Positions 51,900 to 64,000 are shown, counted from the first letter of the stretch. The stretch is 64,000 bases of DNA from Liolophura sinensis (GCF_032854445.1 NC_088295.1:38160510-38224509), one strand, 5' to 3'. The notes: generated by a model not told the origin, from the letters alone. Program-made: numbers and translations.

Positions 51900-54377
51900 C
51901 TGCAATGATAGAAAGCGTCGTGATAAGTTGATTATTGCTCTTCAAATGAAACAGTTTTTGATAGCGGTATGCAATTATTATGTCACTGAGCTTGAAGCCT
52001 CAATCATGCAAAACATGCACGGATAATTTAAGAGGTTAGAAGCGATAGTGTCAAAAATAAACCATATCTTTTATCAGGAAAAGACGAAGCGGGTGGGAAG
52101 AGAGTCAAGTGGGGGATGCCATGAAGCCCTTCCCCTAAGTGCAAGAAGCTTCTGTTTTATGTCAGTAATCATTAGCTGTACTCCCCAAACACTCCACACA
52201 TTCAACTTTTGACAAACTATTCTCCTGCAGGGCGGTTAACAGTAAGCTTATTAGTGTCTTACCACCAAAGCTCTGGCAAGAAACATTGCACATTGCCAGG
52301 CTCATACGAACGCCCTTTCTCTGAACATACACACTGTGAATGAAAAAGGAATATCACGGTCCTGAACATGTCTCGGCGAAACATCTTACAGGTGACGTGT
52401 GGGAGATTTGTTCTGGTGATCTGGAAAGTGAAGTGCCGAGGAGGAAATTTGTCATGACACTCAGAAAGGTCACACATGTCTGTCTTGGTACGAAACCTTA
52501 AAATATCTCTCGTTACAACGTGTATGAGAAGCTCACTCAAAGACAGCATATGCATGCTTGGAAATTTGTGGATCATGCAAATCATTATGCAAGTGATACA
52601 CCGAGAACGCCGTAGGGCGATTTGTGACATTTTATAATATAAGTGAGAAATTCGGCAGTCGTATATATCAACCGTTTAATATCTCAGAAAAAAGCTCAAA
52701 ATCAGTCATCCTACAGCCGATTTCCAACGGAATTGCTACCACGAATTCCCACATACTAAACCATGCAATAAAATGTGACTGATAACACACCAAATAGGAG
52801 TCACCGTCAGTCTCTTATGTTAGGGATATATTTCCGACACGATATCCTCATTATAATTCGACCCTGCGTAAAATGCGATGATTTAAGCTATAAGTTTTAT
52901 TTATGAACAAAAGTGCGCTAAGTATACTCCACCAAAAATCAGAACTGTACATTTATATATGTACATTTATATATGTACTCCCACTATACAGTGGGTTTAC
53001 ACTTATAGTTGTAGCTATCTCCGCTATACACGGAATTAGGGACAGTATAAGCATCCATGGGACTAGGGGAACATATACACAGTAATTATTACATCAACAT
53101 GCAGTTTTCATCAAAGCGCAATTGGCACACCTACATTTATGTGCGGCCTGGAAATTAATCACGGACCACGAGCTTAATTGGAACATGAACTGCACAAGAT
53201 CTATGAAAACTAATGACTGCTTCTTTGCATGAAAGAGAATAACGTCTCACACAACCCACAGTTACCTGTTACCAAGACTCCACGTCTATCAGAAATACAG
53301 CTACTGGTATTTTGCAGTCGTTAAACTCGTACTGAAACAAGTACCTGAGTCAAATGCTTTTTGTCCGCTGCTTTTTTGTGGGGAATTATACCAGAATTGA
53401 CACTTGGCCTTATATTTGTTCGCTTACTTGTATTTCACTATCACTTAATGCCACACGCAAAAACTTTTATCTAAACAATGGCGGCAAGTTTTCTAGATAG
53501 AGGAAACAGTGCCCATACATGCCGAGTAAACAAGCAACTGTCGGCGAGTTAGCCTACATTCCCTAATAACGATTGTAGGTGTGTTTATAATAGTCTACAT
53601 ACGTTTCCAAGCTGCAAATAATAATACTAGGGACGATATTATTTTTTTTTGCACGAGTCCAGTTTACCGTTACACACAGAGTAGTTTCTCAATGAAATGC
53701 TTAATATATATACATGGTATCCAGATCATGGCTATCGCACCAACACCTCCTGGTGCATGACACGGTAAAGCGGTAAGGTGTCTGCCAAACGTTCACAGCG
53801 ACACACTGCATTTATTTATAGATCAAGATCGCCTGTGACGACACAGGTAATAATCTGTGTTTAATTAATTACCGCTGACACAATTGCCAACACGAGGAAG
53901 TATACTGGCTTGAACCTTTTCAAAAGTAACATCACGGAAATGTGAGAAGTGTGTGCATTACGTTAAATAATTCGGTTAAGTTCATATACCAGTAATGTGA
54001 TCAGCATGAAATCATAAGCCGTAATTATACAAGCGTAGATTGCTGGACTCAAAAAAAGGCCGGATTTGGGACCGGCTCTATTCAGCTCTCCCATATGTGG
54101 CTGGCAGCGTTTAGACGTCGATGAGTAGATCTAACATTTGATTGTGAGCCAGCAATTGCCGTTTTGCGTTTACATGGAGGAAACGGTTGATTAAATCGGG
54201 AGGTTCTCATTTAGGTCACCAAAATTGGTGGATCAGAAAAAAAAACGTACTTAAAGAGCCGGTTTAGTTTAGGTCACCGTTTTTGCTAGTATGAACGTCC
54301 GAGTTAGTCCCGAGCCGGCCTCAAGCCACCAATTATTTTCCACGGTAACTGATGCTATGTAAGACCTAGTCTCTTAC
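51900..54377 (-). other. Intron 2 of the BMP3-like gene (2.5 kb)
   Basis: Starts GTAAGA at 54377 and ends CATTGCAG at 51900. It interrupts the cystine-knot domain in phase 0 between Lys (CPFPLTK) and Ser (SLRPSN), the only boundary that preserves the family alignment. A 123-codon open frame on the minus strand at 52259-52630 has no recognisable similarity and lies fully within the intron, so I do not call it. A short A/T repeat with two tandem copies of a 16-bp unit (tgtacatttatatatg type) lies near 52945-52980. Near 54058-54320 there are GC-rich motifs of the kind 'gccgg' in both orientations, which may be an old element end. Confidence 0.88.
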
Positions 54378-55517
54378 CTTTGTTAGCGGGAATGGACACG
54401 AACCCGCACAGTAATGCGCCTCAAAAGAAGCAGGTGCGATGATCCACTCTCCCCAGCCGATATCAGCGAAATTTACCACCAGCTTTTTTCGACTACACAA
54501 TGTGTCGTCCTTTATGACTGTGGTCTTGTTGTCCTGCTCCTCCCATTCATGAGGAAGAGGCAAACTCTGCTTGTTGTGTTTTCTTCGGCGCCGACGGTTT
54601 TTTCGGTTTCGCTTTCGATTTCGATTTTTCTTGCCTCGCCTACCTTTCCGTGATGACTCGGGATACGGGATGAGCTTTGAGGAGGACTGGTGCTGTCGTG
54701 ATTCTTCCCGTGACACAAGAATACTCGGATGCGTTTGGGGAATATTAAAGTTTAAAGAACTGAAGTCAAAAGGTTCTTCGGGTATTTTGTTATCCACCAT
54801 AGACCGTTTTGCTCTCTGCACAACTTCTGTGGCATTGTCATCACCATCTTCACTCATCGCTAAAATTTCCACGGCTGCTTCCTGCTCGCCCGTATCGTTC
54901 GTAACCACCGTGGAATCGTCAGTTTCTTCTTTTAACGGCGTGTCTGGTAGCCTGTGATTCACATTAGTTGATAACCCCAACTCTTCCAGAGTAAAGTCGG
55001 TACCGTGGAAGAAATTTGGATGAGGCAATGGCACGGAGGATGGGTTGTTCTTGAGCGGAGAAGACTTTCTGGGTGTGCTTGGCTTGCCATAGTGAGGATC
55101 AAGATGGTCCAGTGTAATATTATTAGCCGTGTCGTTGGAAAACACAATCAGGAAAGGCAAAGAATGCCTACTAATAAACCTCTTGAGAGACAAGAGACTT
55201 GCTCGACCTTTGTTGTTCTCTCCCTCAAAAGTCAGAGCCAAAAGATGAGGCTGAAGCCTTCTGGCTGAAAGGCAGCTTCTGACCGGTTCGGTCACCTGAA
55301 CAGAGTGCCATCCCCGACTGGACTGGTGCAAACTTACTTGCTTGCTGAGCGTCATGTACTGGGGAGCGACTTCATATACAAGCATCTCCGGGTCTTTCTT
55401 CTTTTTGGCCTTCTTGGCCTTCTTCCGGTATATATGTATTTCCGCGCTGATGATTTTCTCTTGACGGCCCACCGAAGATAGGTTGAATACAAAACATATG
55501 GCCTTCATTAACGTCTC
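54378..55517 (-). CDS. BMP3: BMP3/GDF10-like TGF-beta ligand, coding exon 2 (propeptide, furin site, first half of cystine knot)
   Basis: Large middle exon, exactly 380 codons. The acceptor is a long pyrimidine run ending TTCTAG| at 55518; the donor is ACAAAG|GTAAGA at 54378/54377, phase 0. It begins [15 protein letters not shown], which resembles the ETLERKGLYIFNLTS stretch of human BMP3 as I recall it. The propeptide has several N-glycosylation sequons (NLS, NDT, NIT, NAT, NKT). A furin-type site RAKR lies at 54804-54815, and a very basic linker (about 24 residues, nearly all Arg, Lys or Asn) at 54579-54650. The signalling domain starts with its first knot cysteine (TLCSRKK), then [10 protein letters not shown] and HYCAGSC (cysteines 2 and 3), and stops at CPFPLTK exactly where exon 3 resumes with [11 protein letters not shown]. 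With exons 1 and 3 the precursor is about 551 residues, against about 475 for vertebrate BMP3/GDF10; the extra length is in the acidic and basic region around the cleavage sites. The ligand would act outside the cell as a disulfide-linked dimer on type I/II receptor kinases or as a BMP/activin modulator. Confidence 0.96.
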
Positions 55518-56059
55518 CTAGAACAATGAGAAAAACAAAGACAAGGTTCATCACAGAACAAATATACACATTATCATACACAGGGAATCTGAATTGCTGT
55601 AGAGATGACGGTAACACTAAAACCGGCTTTTCCGCCGAACTCAAGACAGCTAAAAAAAAAAGAATTCCCACTGTACTCAAACACAGCATTCATAACGTAA
55701 GAGGCGGCTCTTCAAACAATAGTATTATAAATCGTATGCAAAAATAGACCATAACAATAGGTTTAGGCCAAATCAGGTGCGTCAGCTTCTCACCTCTCTG
55801 ACTTTTTCTGAACACTTATCTATCAGTTGACGTCAATGGACCCGCTCAGGACTTATTATTCCTATTTACAATAGGAAATGGTATAAATTTAGGAAAAAGA
55901 TGAGTGCAATGGCCTGTGCTAAAGGGTTGCTACACCCCAAACTATGAACATGGTGCATCATCGTTGGTGTTCATAGAAAGGTAGAGACAAAGCAAGAGAC
56001 CACAAGTTCGTATAGGTGTAATCAGAACAGGTGAAATTTAGAATACTTATATTTTTTAT

Positions 56060-56220
56060 TTCATTGGGACTTTATGCCATAATCAGATATTAAAGCCCGG
56101 AGAAAACCAAAATATCTGACAAATCTACTCCTGAGCTAAAGTCTAAGCTTATCAACTGGAAGCTGGATTTGAACGCGAAACCTCACTGATAAAGAGGGGC
56201 CTCTTGTTAGCAGAGAGATC
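56060..56220 (-). mobile_element. Possible worn tRNA-type SINE in intron 1
   Basis: On the minus strand 'ggtttcgcgttcaaatccag' resembles a B box, followed about 85 bp later by 'ttggttttctccgggct'. The A box is not convincing and no tail is clear. Confidence 0.3.
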
Positions 56221-59200
56221 TAGAGTTTTATATCATTCTGCCAATTGGGAAAGGTCTTGAAAAACATCTCCTTGAAAAGAAATTCTCTGCGCAATATCAG
56301 AGTACATGGTTTTACTCTACTACCAAGTGAAACGGTCTTAGTGATATTTGACTTGATTCTCGGTCAGCTCTGGCAGTACTTGAAATTACAGCATCATGCG
56401 GTTTCCGTGACTCAGGACGCTATTTCGGTTGAGGTGACTTGCCACACTTACGTTAGGTAACAAAATCAAGTCACTCTGAAGGAATCTCGACGGGGTATTT
56501 CCGATAGACGGATACTAGGGTTTAAAGAGTTGATATACATGTATGTCTGCCTCGACGATGTTTTGCGTGTACAGGCTTACGCAGAAATGGAGTCATTTAG
56601 GGAAACAAATGTTCGTCGAGACGTCGGGACGTCCTAATAAAAGCGATAACATTATCTTGCAGTGGAAGCTTGAACTGGGCGATAACCATGGATTATGACG
56701 TAAGGGCCGTCCGGCATGTTACGGGTCATTGAGCTTCTTGAAGTCACGGTATTGTAGGGTACTTAAAGTGGGGTGTTTCGTACGCGTGTTAGTGGAACCT
56801 CGTGCTCTCTTACAATGACAGTTGTTGTTGTAACATGCAAAAATTGTTCAGTTCACAGAAGGTCGCTGAATCAAACAATGTGTTATACGTGTACTGACAA
56901 TTGTTCATTTATCATCACTTGTATTCCGCTTCTTATTACAAACTGAATACCTGAATTCAAAGTCGTGATAAATAGCCAGCTCTTAAAGACTCCACACCTG
57001 CGCATTGGAATAGACTAGATCAAATAATCTTGCCATATCTTTTTCGGTGTTTCTTCTCATGAAAAAAATCCCAGTCGTAAATAACCAAAAAACTAGCTAC
57101 AGAGGTCTAAAGTGCCTGATTTTATTGTACAGTAAGAGCATGTCTCCTTCGTAAAAGACTCATGAGCACTGTCCGAGAGGTCGCAAGGATGCGGGGCAAA
57201 CAATGGGACAGGACAGCGAGTAACAGGTGGGGACGCGACAGGCAAAAGTAGACAACCTCTTGAATGTATATAGTAAGATGACAGCACAGTGTGTCGCCGG
57301 GGTCTCTCTGTCAAAATACTTGGGTAAATAGATCCCTTTCATCTTTAAGGAGATTGGCCGGGTGCTCTGATCCAGGGTTCAGCATGTGTTGCGCGTTGAG
57401 CACTCGTCGTATTTCTATCGGTTGTTTAAGAATGACTTTCAGCGCCCCTGCACAAACAAACCAATACAATGTCGTCTGGTGGGCATAAATTCTGGCTATA
57501 AAATTGCTCCAGAGGATCAGAGTCTCGCATAGTGTCTTGGGCCGAAGCTGAGGCAGGGTGACGCCACGAGCCTTGCTCTCTCATCTCACTGACCCCGCCT
57601 CTTGCCCCAAGGGCGAATTCGGCACGCACGCCCCGCAAAACTCACTGTCGTTTCAGACCCTGTCGTGGACGCGGGCACATGTCCACACGATGCTATCGTA
57701 TGTTTTATTACAGTCTCTGAAGATCTCTCTCCCCCCCCCCCCCAATCCTAGCACTGTTTAATCCTTAATCATCAAACAACAAGGAGATTGGCCGGACTCC
57801 ATTTACCCCCTGTTGCAGTCAATCCAAACAAAACGGTACTATGGAATGGCGCTGAATCTTTTAGTTAAAGCAATTCACTGGCTCCTTTCATCTTTTCCTA
57901 GAACATCCACCGCTTAAAGAGACCACATTGTTGCAGGATTCTCTGTTTACATTTGTACTGATCCCAGTTTCATGCATGTAAATAAGATTTCGTATACTGA
58001 TACACATAATGAAGATTTCCTAATGTGCTGCAGTTAAAACGATGCACCGAAAAACCAAAATAGGTACTCATACAGGTATATGGTAGGTAGAAAGTCATGT
58101 TATCGCCCATGGAAAAAGTACACAATTCTTCCAAATTATGTAAGCTTACGCCTTATGCATATATAGACTTAAAAGAGACGCGTGCTTCCATTCAGATGTT
58201 AGACTTATATTTACATTAAAAATCATACAGTTAAAATTCGATGCCTATTTAGGTAATTGGGACATATCGGTGAAACGTATTATCTAAACTTTTGTAAGAT
58301 GATGAGCACCAAATTTAACAATTTGTACATAATTACAGGTTTATTTTACGTTGCTATGTTCCGTTTGTTCGTAAGTTTGTCCAACCTGAGATTTCATAGT
58401 ATAAGAACATGCACCCCTTAAAGGCGAGTTTGTAAGGAAGTCACCTGTCTTTCTTTCTAGACGACAGGGTTGGAATTCAGTCGGCTTTCTCCTGTTTACA
58501 GGGGTCCCCGGTGAACTATTGTTTTACAATCAGCTTTTGCTATCGGTGTTAACACGATTAGGAAAGTTAGACGTTGATTTAATCCGTTAGACGTTAAGTT
58601 AGTTGTACACAGACGTTTTGACTGGATCTGAGCTGAGTCGCTTTGTGTGCTGTCCGTGTCTCTGCTCCAAACCTTCGTTTGGCATTTTTTTTATCTCTAT
58701 TGGGTTTGCGGTGTTGATTTTACTTTGATCACGTAGCGTTTACTTTAGCCTATCTTTATTTGCGGGTGCTTACTCCAGTCAACACGGCGACTCTGTGTTG
58801 ACAGTCCACGCGAGCTCCCAACCGCACCCCAAAACAGCTCCTACTCCAAACAGGCCTTCATATCGTATTCATTAAAACACATTGTGAGCAAATAATATAT
58901 ATAAGAAGCACTTACCCGGACTATCTTTTAAACTTAACGATACCTAATATAGTACTCTTGCTTTCGTAACCCTTCACTTCTGTGAAAGGTTACGTGAAAT
59001 TATGAATTTTGCTGACTTCTCATTCAAAATGATCGTAGTGGCATTGGCAGAACAGAAACATGCATTTTATTTCGTGCATGGTAACCTGGTTCCATGACTT
59101 ATGCTCTGTCCGGGCCAAAGGCTTCGGAGAATGAACTGCACTAGGCACTCAAAGCACTGTTATAAACTACACGTAATTGAGATTTAAATGGCACTATCCC

Positions 59201-60988
59201 GCGATAAACTGGAGTGATTTACTAGGACAAGGGGCGAGGGCCCACTTAAGTGAAGTCTTGTTGTGAGACAGAGAGCCGCTAGTCGAACGACAGGCAAATA
59301 ATAGTAAAGCTCTCTTCTCTTTAAACTCCATTAATAATGTTTCTCTCCGGTGGGCACTTAACTGTGTATCAAATATTCATATATACACAGAGGCAAGTCA
59401 TTACATTTTGAACAGAGCTAATTTCCTCTGCTGGCCGACGACAGGTGACGTTGCTTTGTTGGAGTTCTTAAGGGATTTGAGCAGTCTGGGTAAATCAGGC
59501 TTAGCTTGACGTACATACACGACTATAGGTCTATATGTCGATCATGGATGGAAACATTTTAACTTTGATGGTGATTTACGTTTGTATGTATGACCTAGCT
59601 GATAAATGCAACGTTAACCATAACCATTAATAAAGTCACCATATATGGGGACCGAAGATGTTAAAATGTCTCTGTTGCTGGGTATATATTTACATGGCGA
59701 ATGGACCACCCTAGCTTTAGCCTATAGGGGTCTCAAGACCTGCCAACCCAGGTGAACATCAGGCGAAGATAAAAACGGGAATTTCTGCTATGCTGCTGAA
59801 TTCTTTAGTAGGCCGTTGGGTGTCATCCGGAGGCCACTTTAAAAATGCACGCTGTGCATTGAAAACTCAGAGAAATGTTCCTGTATAGACCTATATGCAT
59901 TAGGTAAAACTGCAGTTTATACTGTTACGTTAATACATATATACTGTATGTGGACCTCCTCTTAGCGATTGTCAATTCAGCAAAATTCTTGACGTTCAAT
60001 CGGAATGACCGATTCGATCCGACAACATTTGAAAGCAAACAAAACTAAGGGTGGAAGGGCATGTAAATGTGGGCAAAAGCCACGAGAAGTTTAGTCAACT
60101 TAATAACTTTTCTAGAGAAATTACCGGCATTTCTCAAGCACTTGGAAAGGCTGCAAACTCCAATAAGAAACAAAAGATTCTTTCAAACAAAGGCGGTCGA
60201 TCTCAGGGAAGTTTGGCGTCATGCAGGCTCCCATTGCGAACTGAGCATGGGGGTGTTGGATGCAGAGACAATTCCAGAGGTGAGAACACCAAGTTTTATG
60301 TTAGCCAAACAGGCTCAAATGATCTAAAATAAAGTCTGCTTTGGCGTCACCGAGACTGGCGGGAACTCCGTGTAAAATCTGTCGACTTATGAAGCAGACA
60401 CGAATGGCACCTCCACCGCTTGCCAGATCACCGGAGATGTAACAAGGTTCAGAAAACAAACACACATACTTCTAGTAAGTTTTTGCTACAAATTCCTCGC
60501 ACTTGTTTTGTTTTTCTTTTTCATTCGCCTTTGTCACCTTTTTTCTTTTTCAGTTTTTCCCCTAGTCTGTCTACGAGTCAGAATACCGTTAGTAATATAT
60601 TTCAATGTATGCATCTATATAAACATCTAATGGAAGCATTGGGAAAGCGCTTTCTCAATGAATATAGCAGTCAGGCCGTCTCCAGACACAAACTCGCAAC
60701 TGAACCACAAAAGATCTTCGCCATATGTATTAGGTCGCCAGTTGTTCGTCGTCGTTGCCTTTCCCAAAGCAGAACGCTCGCGAACAGCTGCCGATACGGA
60801 CACTGGCGTTCAAAATCAAGATAAATTCACAGCCTTGCCGCCAAAAGCTGTACCCATGGCCTTCAAAGAAGAAATGTTGTTTAGTTTTTGCACAGAGAGG
60901 CCGTTGTAGCATCAGTTTAACACAGGGTACGGCACTCTTTTCAATTTCTCGGCAAATGCCACAAATGTCTGAAATAGCTCTATGTGAT

Positions 60989-61117
60989 AGAGACTTCGCA
61001 ACGTAAAAAATTGATCACTTTCTGTATTAATAGAGACTTCGCAACGTAAAAAATTGATCACTTTCTGTATTAATAGAGACTTCGCAACGTAAAAAATTGA
61101 TCACTTTCTGTATTAAT
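60989..61117. repeat. Perfect 3 x 43-bp tandem repeat in intron 1
   Basis: Three identical copies start at 60989, 61032 and 61075; each opens 'agagacttcgcaacgt' and closes 'cactttctgtattaat'. The lack of differences implies a recent or homogenised expansion (or an assembly effect). Confidence 0.97.
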
Positions 61118-63663
61118 CTAGAAATTACCTCGTAATTTTATACAACACATCTTCAATCCACGACACGTGAAGTGAATATATATCAATGATTATGATAAGG
61201 GGTGAAATTTTTTAGAAGACCATATAAACAACAAGACACTTCCGATAAAAATCATACAGCGTTATAAGACTATGATAACAGAAAGGGAAAAAAAGCTGCA
61301 TATGATGTACTGTAAGCAGTCCCAATCTCTCACTGTTACGACATATCCCAGTCGTATCGTACTATCGTTATTCCTCTTATGTCTTCCCTTTAAAGCCTTT
61401 TGTGGGGTTTAATAGCGTTAGCAGACGTTAAAATCGGTGTCAACGGCGCCGTCAAGGCTTTTCCTAATATTTGTGGTGACATTAATATCCGGAAAATATT
61501 GTCATAAGCTCCTTAAGTAACGGGTTACATAAAAAAAATGAACGTGGCATGTCAGCTCAGCAACGGGGAACAGACGCAGACAGGGGTCCACAGTGTCGCG
61601 TGAGTTAGCAAGTAGCGTGAGATCTTATATCAACCCTCATGCTCACAGAGTGCCGTCTGGCATTTGTTTTCTGGTACTTCTTCATTCATTTTACGCTGAG
61701 ATGTCATTCGGTGGAGTCGAGGGCAAAGCATCCGTGTAAAATCACCGAGCCATGCGTGTCGAAATCTCATAGAGTAGGGGGTCATTTGCACACAAGAAAA
61801 GGGCGGGGCCTGAATGAGAAAATGTAGTTAACGGGCGCTTAAGTCGGTTAAATATTCTCCAATTTAGCCTTCTCAAAAACTTAACACCAGGTTACTGTGG
61901 TCCTACACGGAGATACCATCGACCCGTCATTCTTCAACAAAATACTGTCAAGGCAGACGGTAGAATTTGGGTCCGTCCGACCGATGTTCACAAAAGAGCA
62001 TTTTCCTGTGGCCCAACAAACACTGGCAATGTTGTAATTAGTTCAAGTAGATGGCTCGATTCAATCGGCTTCAGTTATGCCCATTGACAGTGATAATTGT
62101 GCCCCCAACCTGGCAGCTTCGTGCTTTACGTCTCGCGGTAATCCGAGGTAGCGACAAACAAAACTCGCTTCCCCAGTTCAGCAAAAACACAAGCGGTGCC
62201 CAAAACAATCCACTTATTCTGGTATTGTGCTCGAAATACACCTAATATTACAACACTTTCTTTATTTCCTGTCATAAATATCTCACCAGATCATTCTCAT
62301 ACCCTCATGCATTTAAGTAAATGTGTCTACGATTATTTATATGGCAAACTGTACTATAAAGGTCCGGGAAAATGCCTGATAAAACGTAACCGGCAGCTAC
62401 ATTTAAGGTAGTATAAGTTACAAGCTAAACATGGAGCCCAGTAAATGCTACTGAAATAGCTTGTGTTTGACACAGAAGTTTTCTGAAAAATATTTCATCT
62501 TATATATTCTTAATGTTCACAGTCATTTCTGTAATGACTGAATTGTTAAAACATATACATATGTGTATATAAATGTATACACATTTTACATGAAAGGATG
62601 AATTTACCACCAGAGGACACGAATTGCTTAAGCGGTGTAAACAGCATTTAACAGTATTTCTTAAAACCGTTATATTGAATAGGAAAATACACCTTAAAAT
62701 AATGTGGTTCCAAGTTATGTGTGTCGTTCGACCATGCTTTTACCACATGGTAAGACCAGGACAGGCGGACAGCGTTAACGGCACAATTCAGCTTTACCAG
62801 AAGCACGTTTGGCTCCCAGATGGATCTCGGTAAACTCTACCCCGTGGTGAGTCTCCCAGGAAAACATATCCCTAACACCACATGAATTTTCCGTGGTCTT
62901 GTGTCAATAAGCCTTGAGTTCGGATGACTACGTGATGACATCTCCAAACTGATTTTAAGCTTGATGACAAACGTGAGACTTTAATATTCATACTAAATAA
63001 ATTTATAAAACATGAGATATATCAAATCACATGTACCTACGGCAACATGGTTTTATCACACACTTGCAAACTTTAAACGTCCTCACACTATGCAATGCTT
63101 CGACCATTGATTAATTTCCTTAATCTCTCACATTAATCCAAAACAGTGGTCTAGCTGAATAAAGATTTGATTTTCTTTTGCAAGGCGTGCACAAAAGCAG
63201 CTCAGTTTTACAGACACAAGGAGAAATCATACGAAAAAAATGACAACTTATTCCGTTGCTGTTCTATATTCGGTGCAAAACTGGAAAAGTGGGGCATTGA
63301 AGAAACTAGAAAGCTGATATAACAGCGCAGAGCACGGTATTTGGAAAGAGAAAGTTATTCATCTGCACTTCGGTTAAAATGCATTAAAACTATGAAGAAA
63401 TTATTGTTTGCATTACGTTTCACAAGGAATCGCACTGTATCAACTTCTCAGTTGTAACCGATCTAAATGGGATCTTCAAGAGGGTTTAATACCATTTATA
63501 CAGGTATACACATTTCTGTCGCAAGTACAGAACACAGGTGAAACTAAGAGAAAGTTTATAAAAACTACTTTAATCAGCTTTCCCACCGACACTTTATCTT
63601 TTACGTTTTTTTTTTATTCATGATCTGCAATCACATCATTTTCCTTATTCCTCACCTACTTAC

Positions 63664-63988
63664 CTATATCAGCATGTATACTCCGAACCGTATTGCCAGT
63701 CGTCAACTCGGCATTGGCCGCCCCATGGCGGTAAATCTGATACAGTTCTCTCATGTACCTGGGTGGCTTGTCCGGGGCATATTTGCTACCCCCTTCCCTT
63801 AACTCTTTAGGAGAGGACGATGTCGACACATCGGGTAATCCCAACACAACTTTGACTTTTTCCGGTAGCAAAACATTATGGCGGTCAAGAGGGTAAGGCT
63901 TTCCCGTTTTCCGAGATCGGGCGTCTGTTCCAATGGATACAGCACTGAGGACAAACAAAATCAGCGACCACACAACTGTGTGTGCCAT
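63664..63988 (-). CDS. BMP3: BMP3/GDF10-like TGF-beta ligand, coding exon 1 (signal peptide and N-terminal propeptide)
   Basis: First coding exon of a secreted growth factor. The ATG at 63988-63986 has G at -3 and +4, a good start context, and opens with a hydrophobic signal peptide (MAHTVVWSLILFVLSAVS) probably cleaved around residues 19-24. The propeptide then shows 'KPPRYMRELYQIYRH' (about residues 75-89), the usual 'P.YM..LY..Y' element of BMP propeptides, and 'GNTVRSIHAD' (about 97-106), close to the GNTVRSF motif of vertebrate BMP3 and GDF10. The exon ends in a strong donor (ATAG|GTAAGT) at 63664/63663, leaving one base of a split codon (325 coding bases, phase 1). Reading past the donor meets a TAG three codons on, so splicing is needed. 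Only 12 bases of upstream sequence are in the window, so promoter and transcription start are not visible. The exon assignment is secure; its junction to exon 2 is not. Confidence 0.9.
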
Positions 63989-64000
63989 AACGGGAGAAGT

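Larger units (their letters stand above)
55518..63663 (-). other. Intron 1 of the BMP3-like gene (8.1 kb)
   Basis: Bounded by GTAAGT at 63663 and a pyrimidine-rich TTCTAG at 55518. The two boundaries are individually strong but their phases disagree (donor phase 1, acceptor phase 0), so the intron may in reality be split by a small exon I could not locate. Inside it I see a 3 x 43-bp tandem repeat (60989-61117), a C13 run (57731-57743), a possible worn tRNA-type SINE near 56060-56220 and a relatively GC-rich patch at about 57160-57680. Open frames here are short and unrecognisable; I call none of them. Enhancers are likely in an intron of this kind but none can be identified by eye. Confidence 0.75.

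Noticed and set aside
52259-52630. 123-codon minus-strand open frame inside intron 2
   Set aside because: Intronic, cysteine- and methionine-rich without any family signature.
55372-55689. 105-codon minus-strand frame overlapping the start of exon 2
   Set aside because: It is the wrong frame of exon 2; the homologous frame is the one reading [12 protein letters not shown].
57347-57795. Repeated 15-mer 'aaggagattggccgg' at 57347 and 57781 in intron 1
   Set aside because: The match does not extend beyond the 15-mer, so it may be chance; no element ends could be defined.

Overview
The window looks like ordinary nuclear DNA from a marine invertebrate, most likely a lophotrochozoan and probably a mollusc. 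It is AT-rich and gene-poor, its one clear gene has introns, and it is full of tandem repeats and tRNA-derived SINEs. The 3' tail motif of one SINE family (a 'tatgactgaaaaattgtt' stretch followed by 'acgttaaac') is a type I associate from memory with molluscan genomes. There are no operons, ribosome binding sites, CRISPR arrays or phage genes.

The recognisable gene is on the minus strand at the right end. It encodes a TGF-beta superfamily ligand of the BMP3/GDF10 (BMP3b) subfamily. Three coding exons are visible: exon 1 (63664-63988: signal peptide and start of the propeptide), exon 2 (54378-55517: most of the propeptide, a furin site, a very basic linker and the first half of the cystine-knot domain) and exon 3 (51708-51899: the rest of the knot, ending in the SCSCR carboxy terminus). 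Exons 2 and 3 join perfectly in frame. The only obvious join of exons 1 and 2 is out of phase by two bases, which suggests a missed micro-exon, an unusual splice or a sequence error. The promoter lies beyond the right edge. The other 50 kb, left of exon 3, would be the 3' flank of this gene.

Layout from left to right: an old foldback element (about 1715-2585); an alternating 71/80-bp minisatellite (2607-3460); a GTCTGTC-rich low-complexity tract (about 4560-4925); five same-strand SINE fragments between 7 and 23.5 kb and one full-length SINE of a second family on the minus strand (about 21205-21455); a 4.1-kb array of a 111-bp satellite (26270-30425) with higher-order structure, worn edges and spurious long open frames; a (TA)40 tract; a candidate exon of an unidentified gene (38157-38447, minus); a 38-bp minisatellite (40788-41590); a short inverted-repeat pair (44068-44239); then the BMP3-like gene. 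Intron 1 of that gene carries a perfect 3 x 43-bp tandem repeat.

I found no sign of a wholly new multigene system. The observations most worth checking are the BMP3-like gene with its splice-phase conflict and unusual basic linker, the foldback element, the higher-order 111-bp array and the candidate exon near 38.3 kb. Database similarity statements are from memory of the families; nothing was searched.
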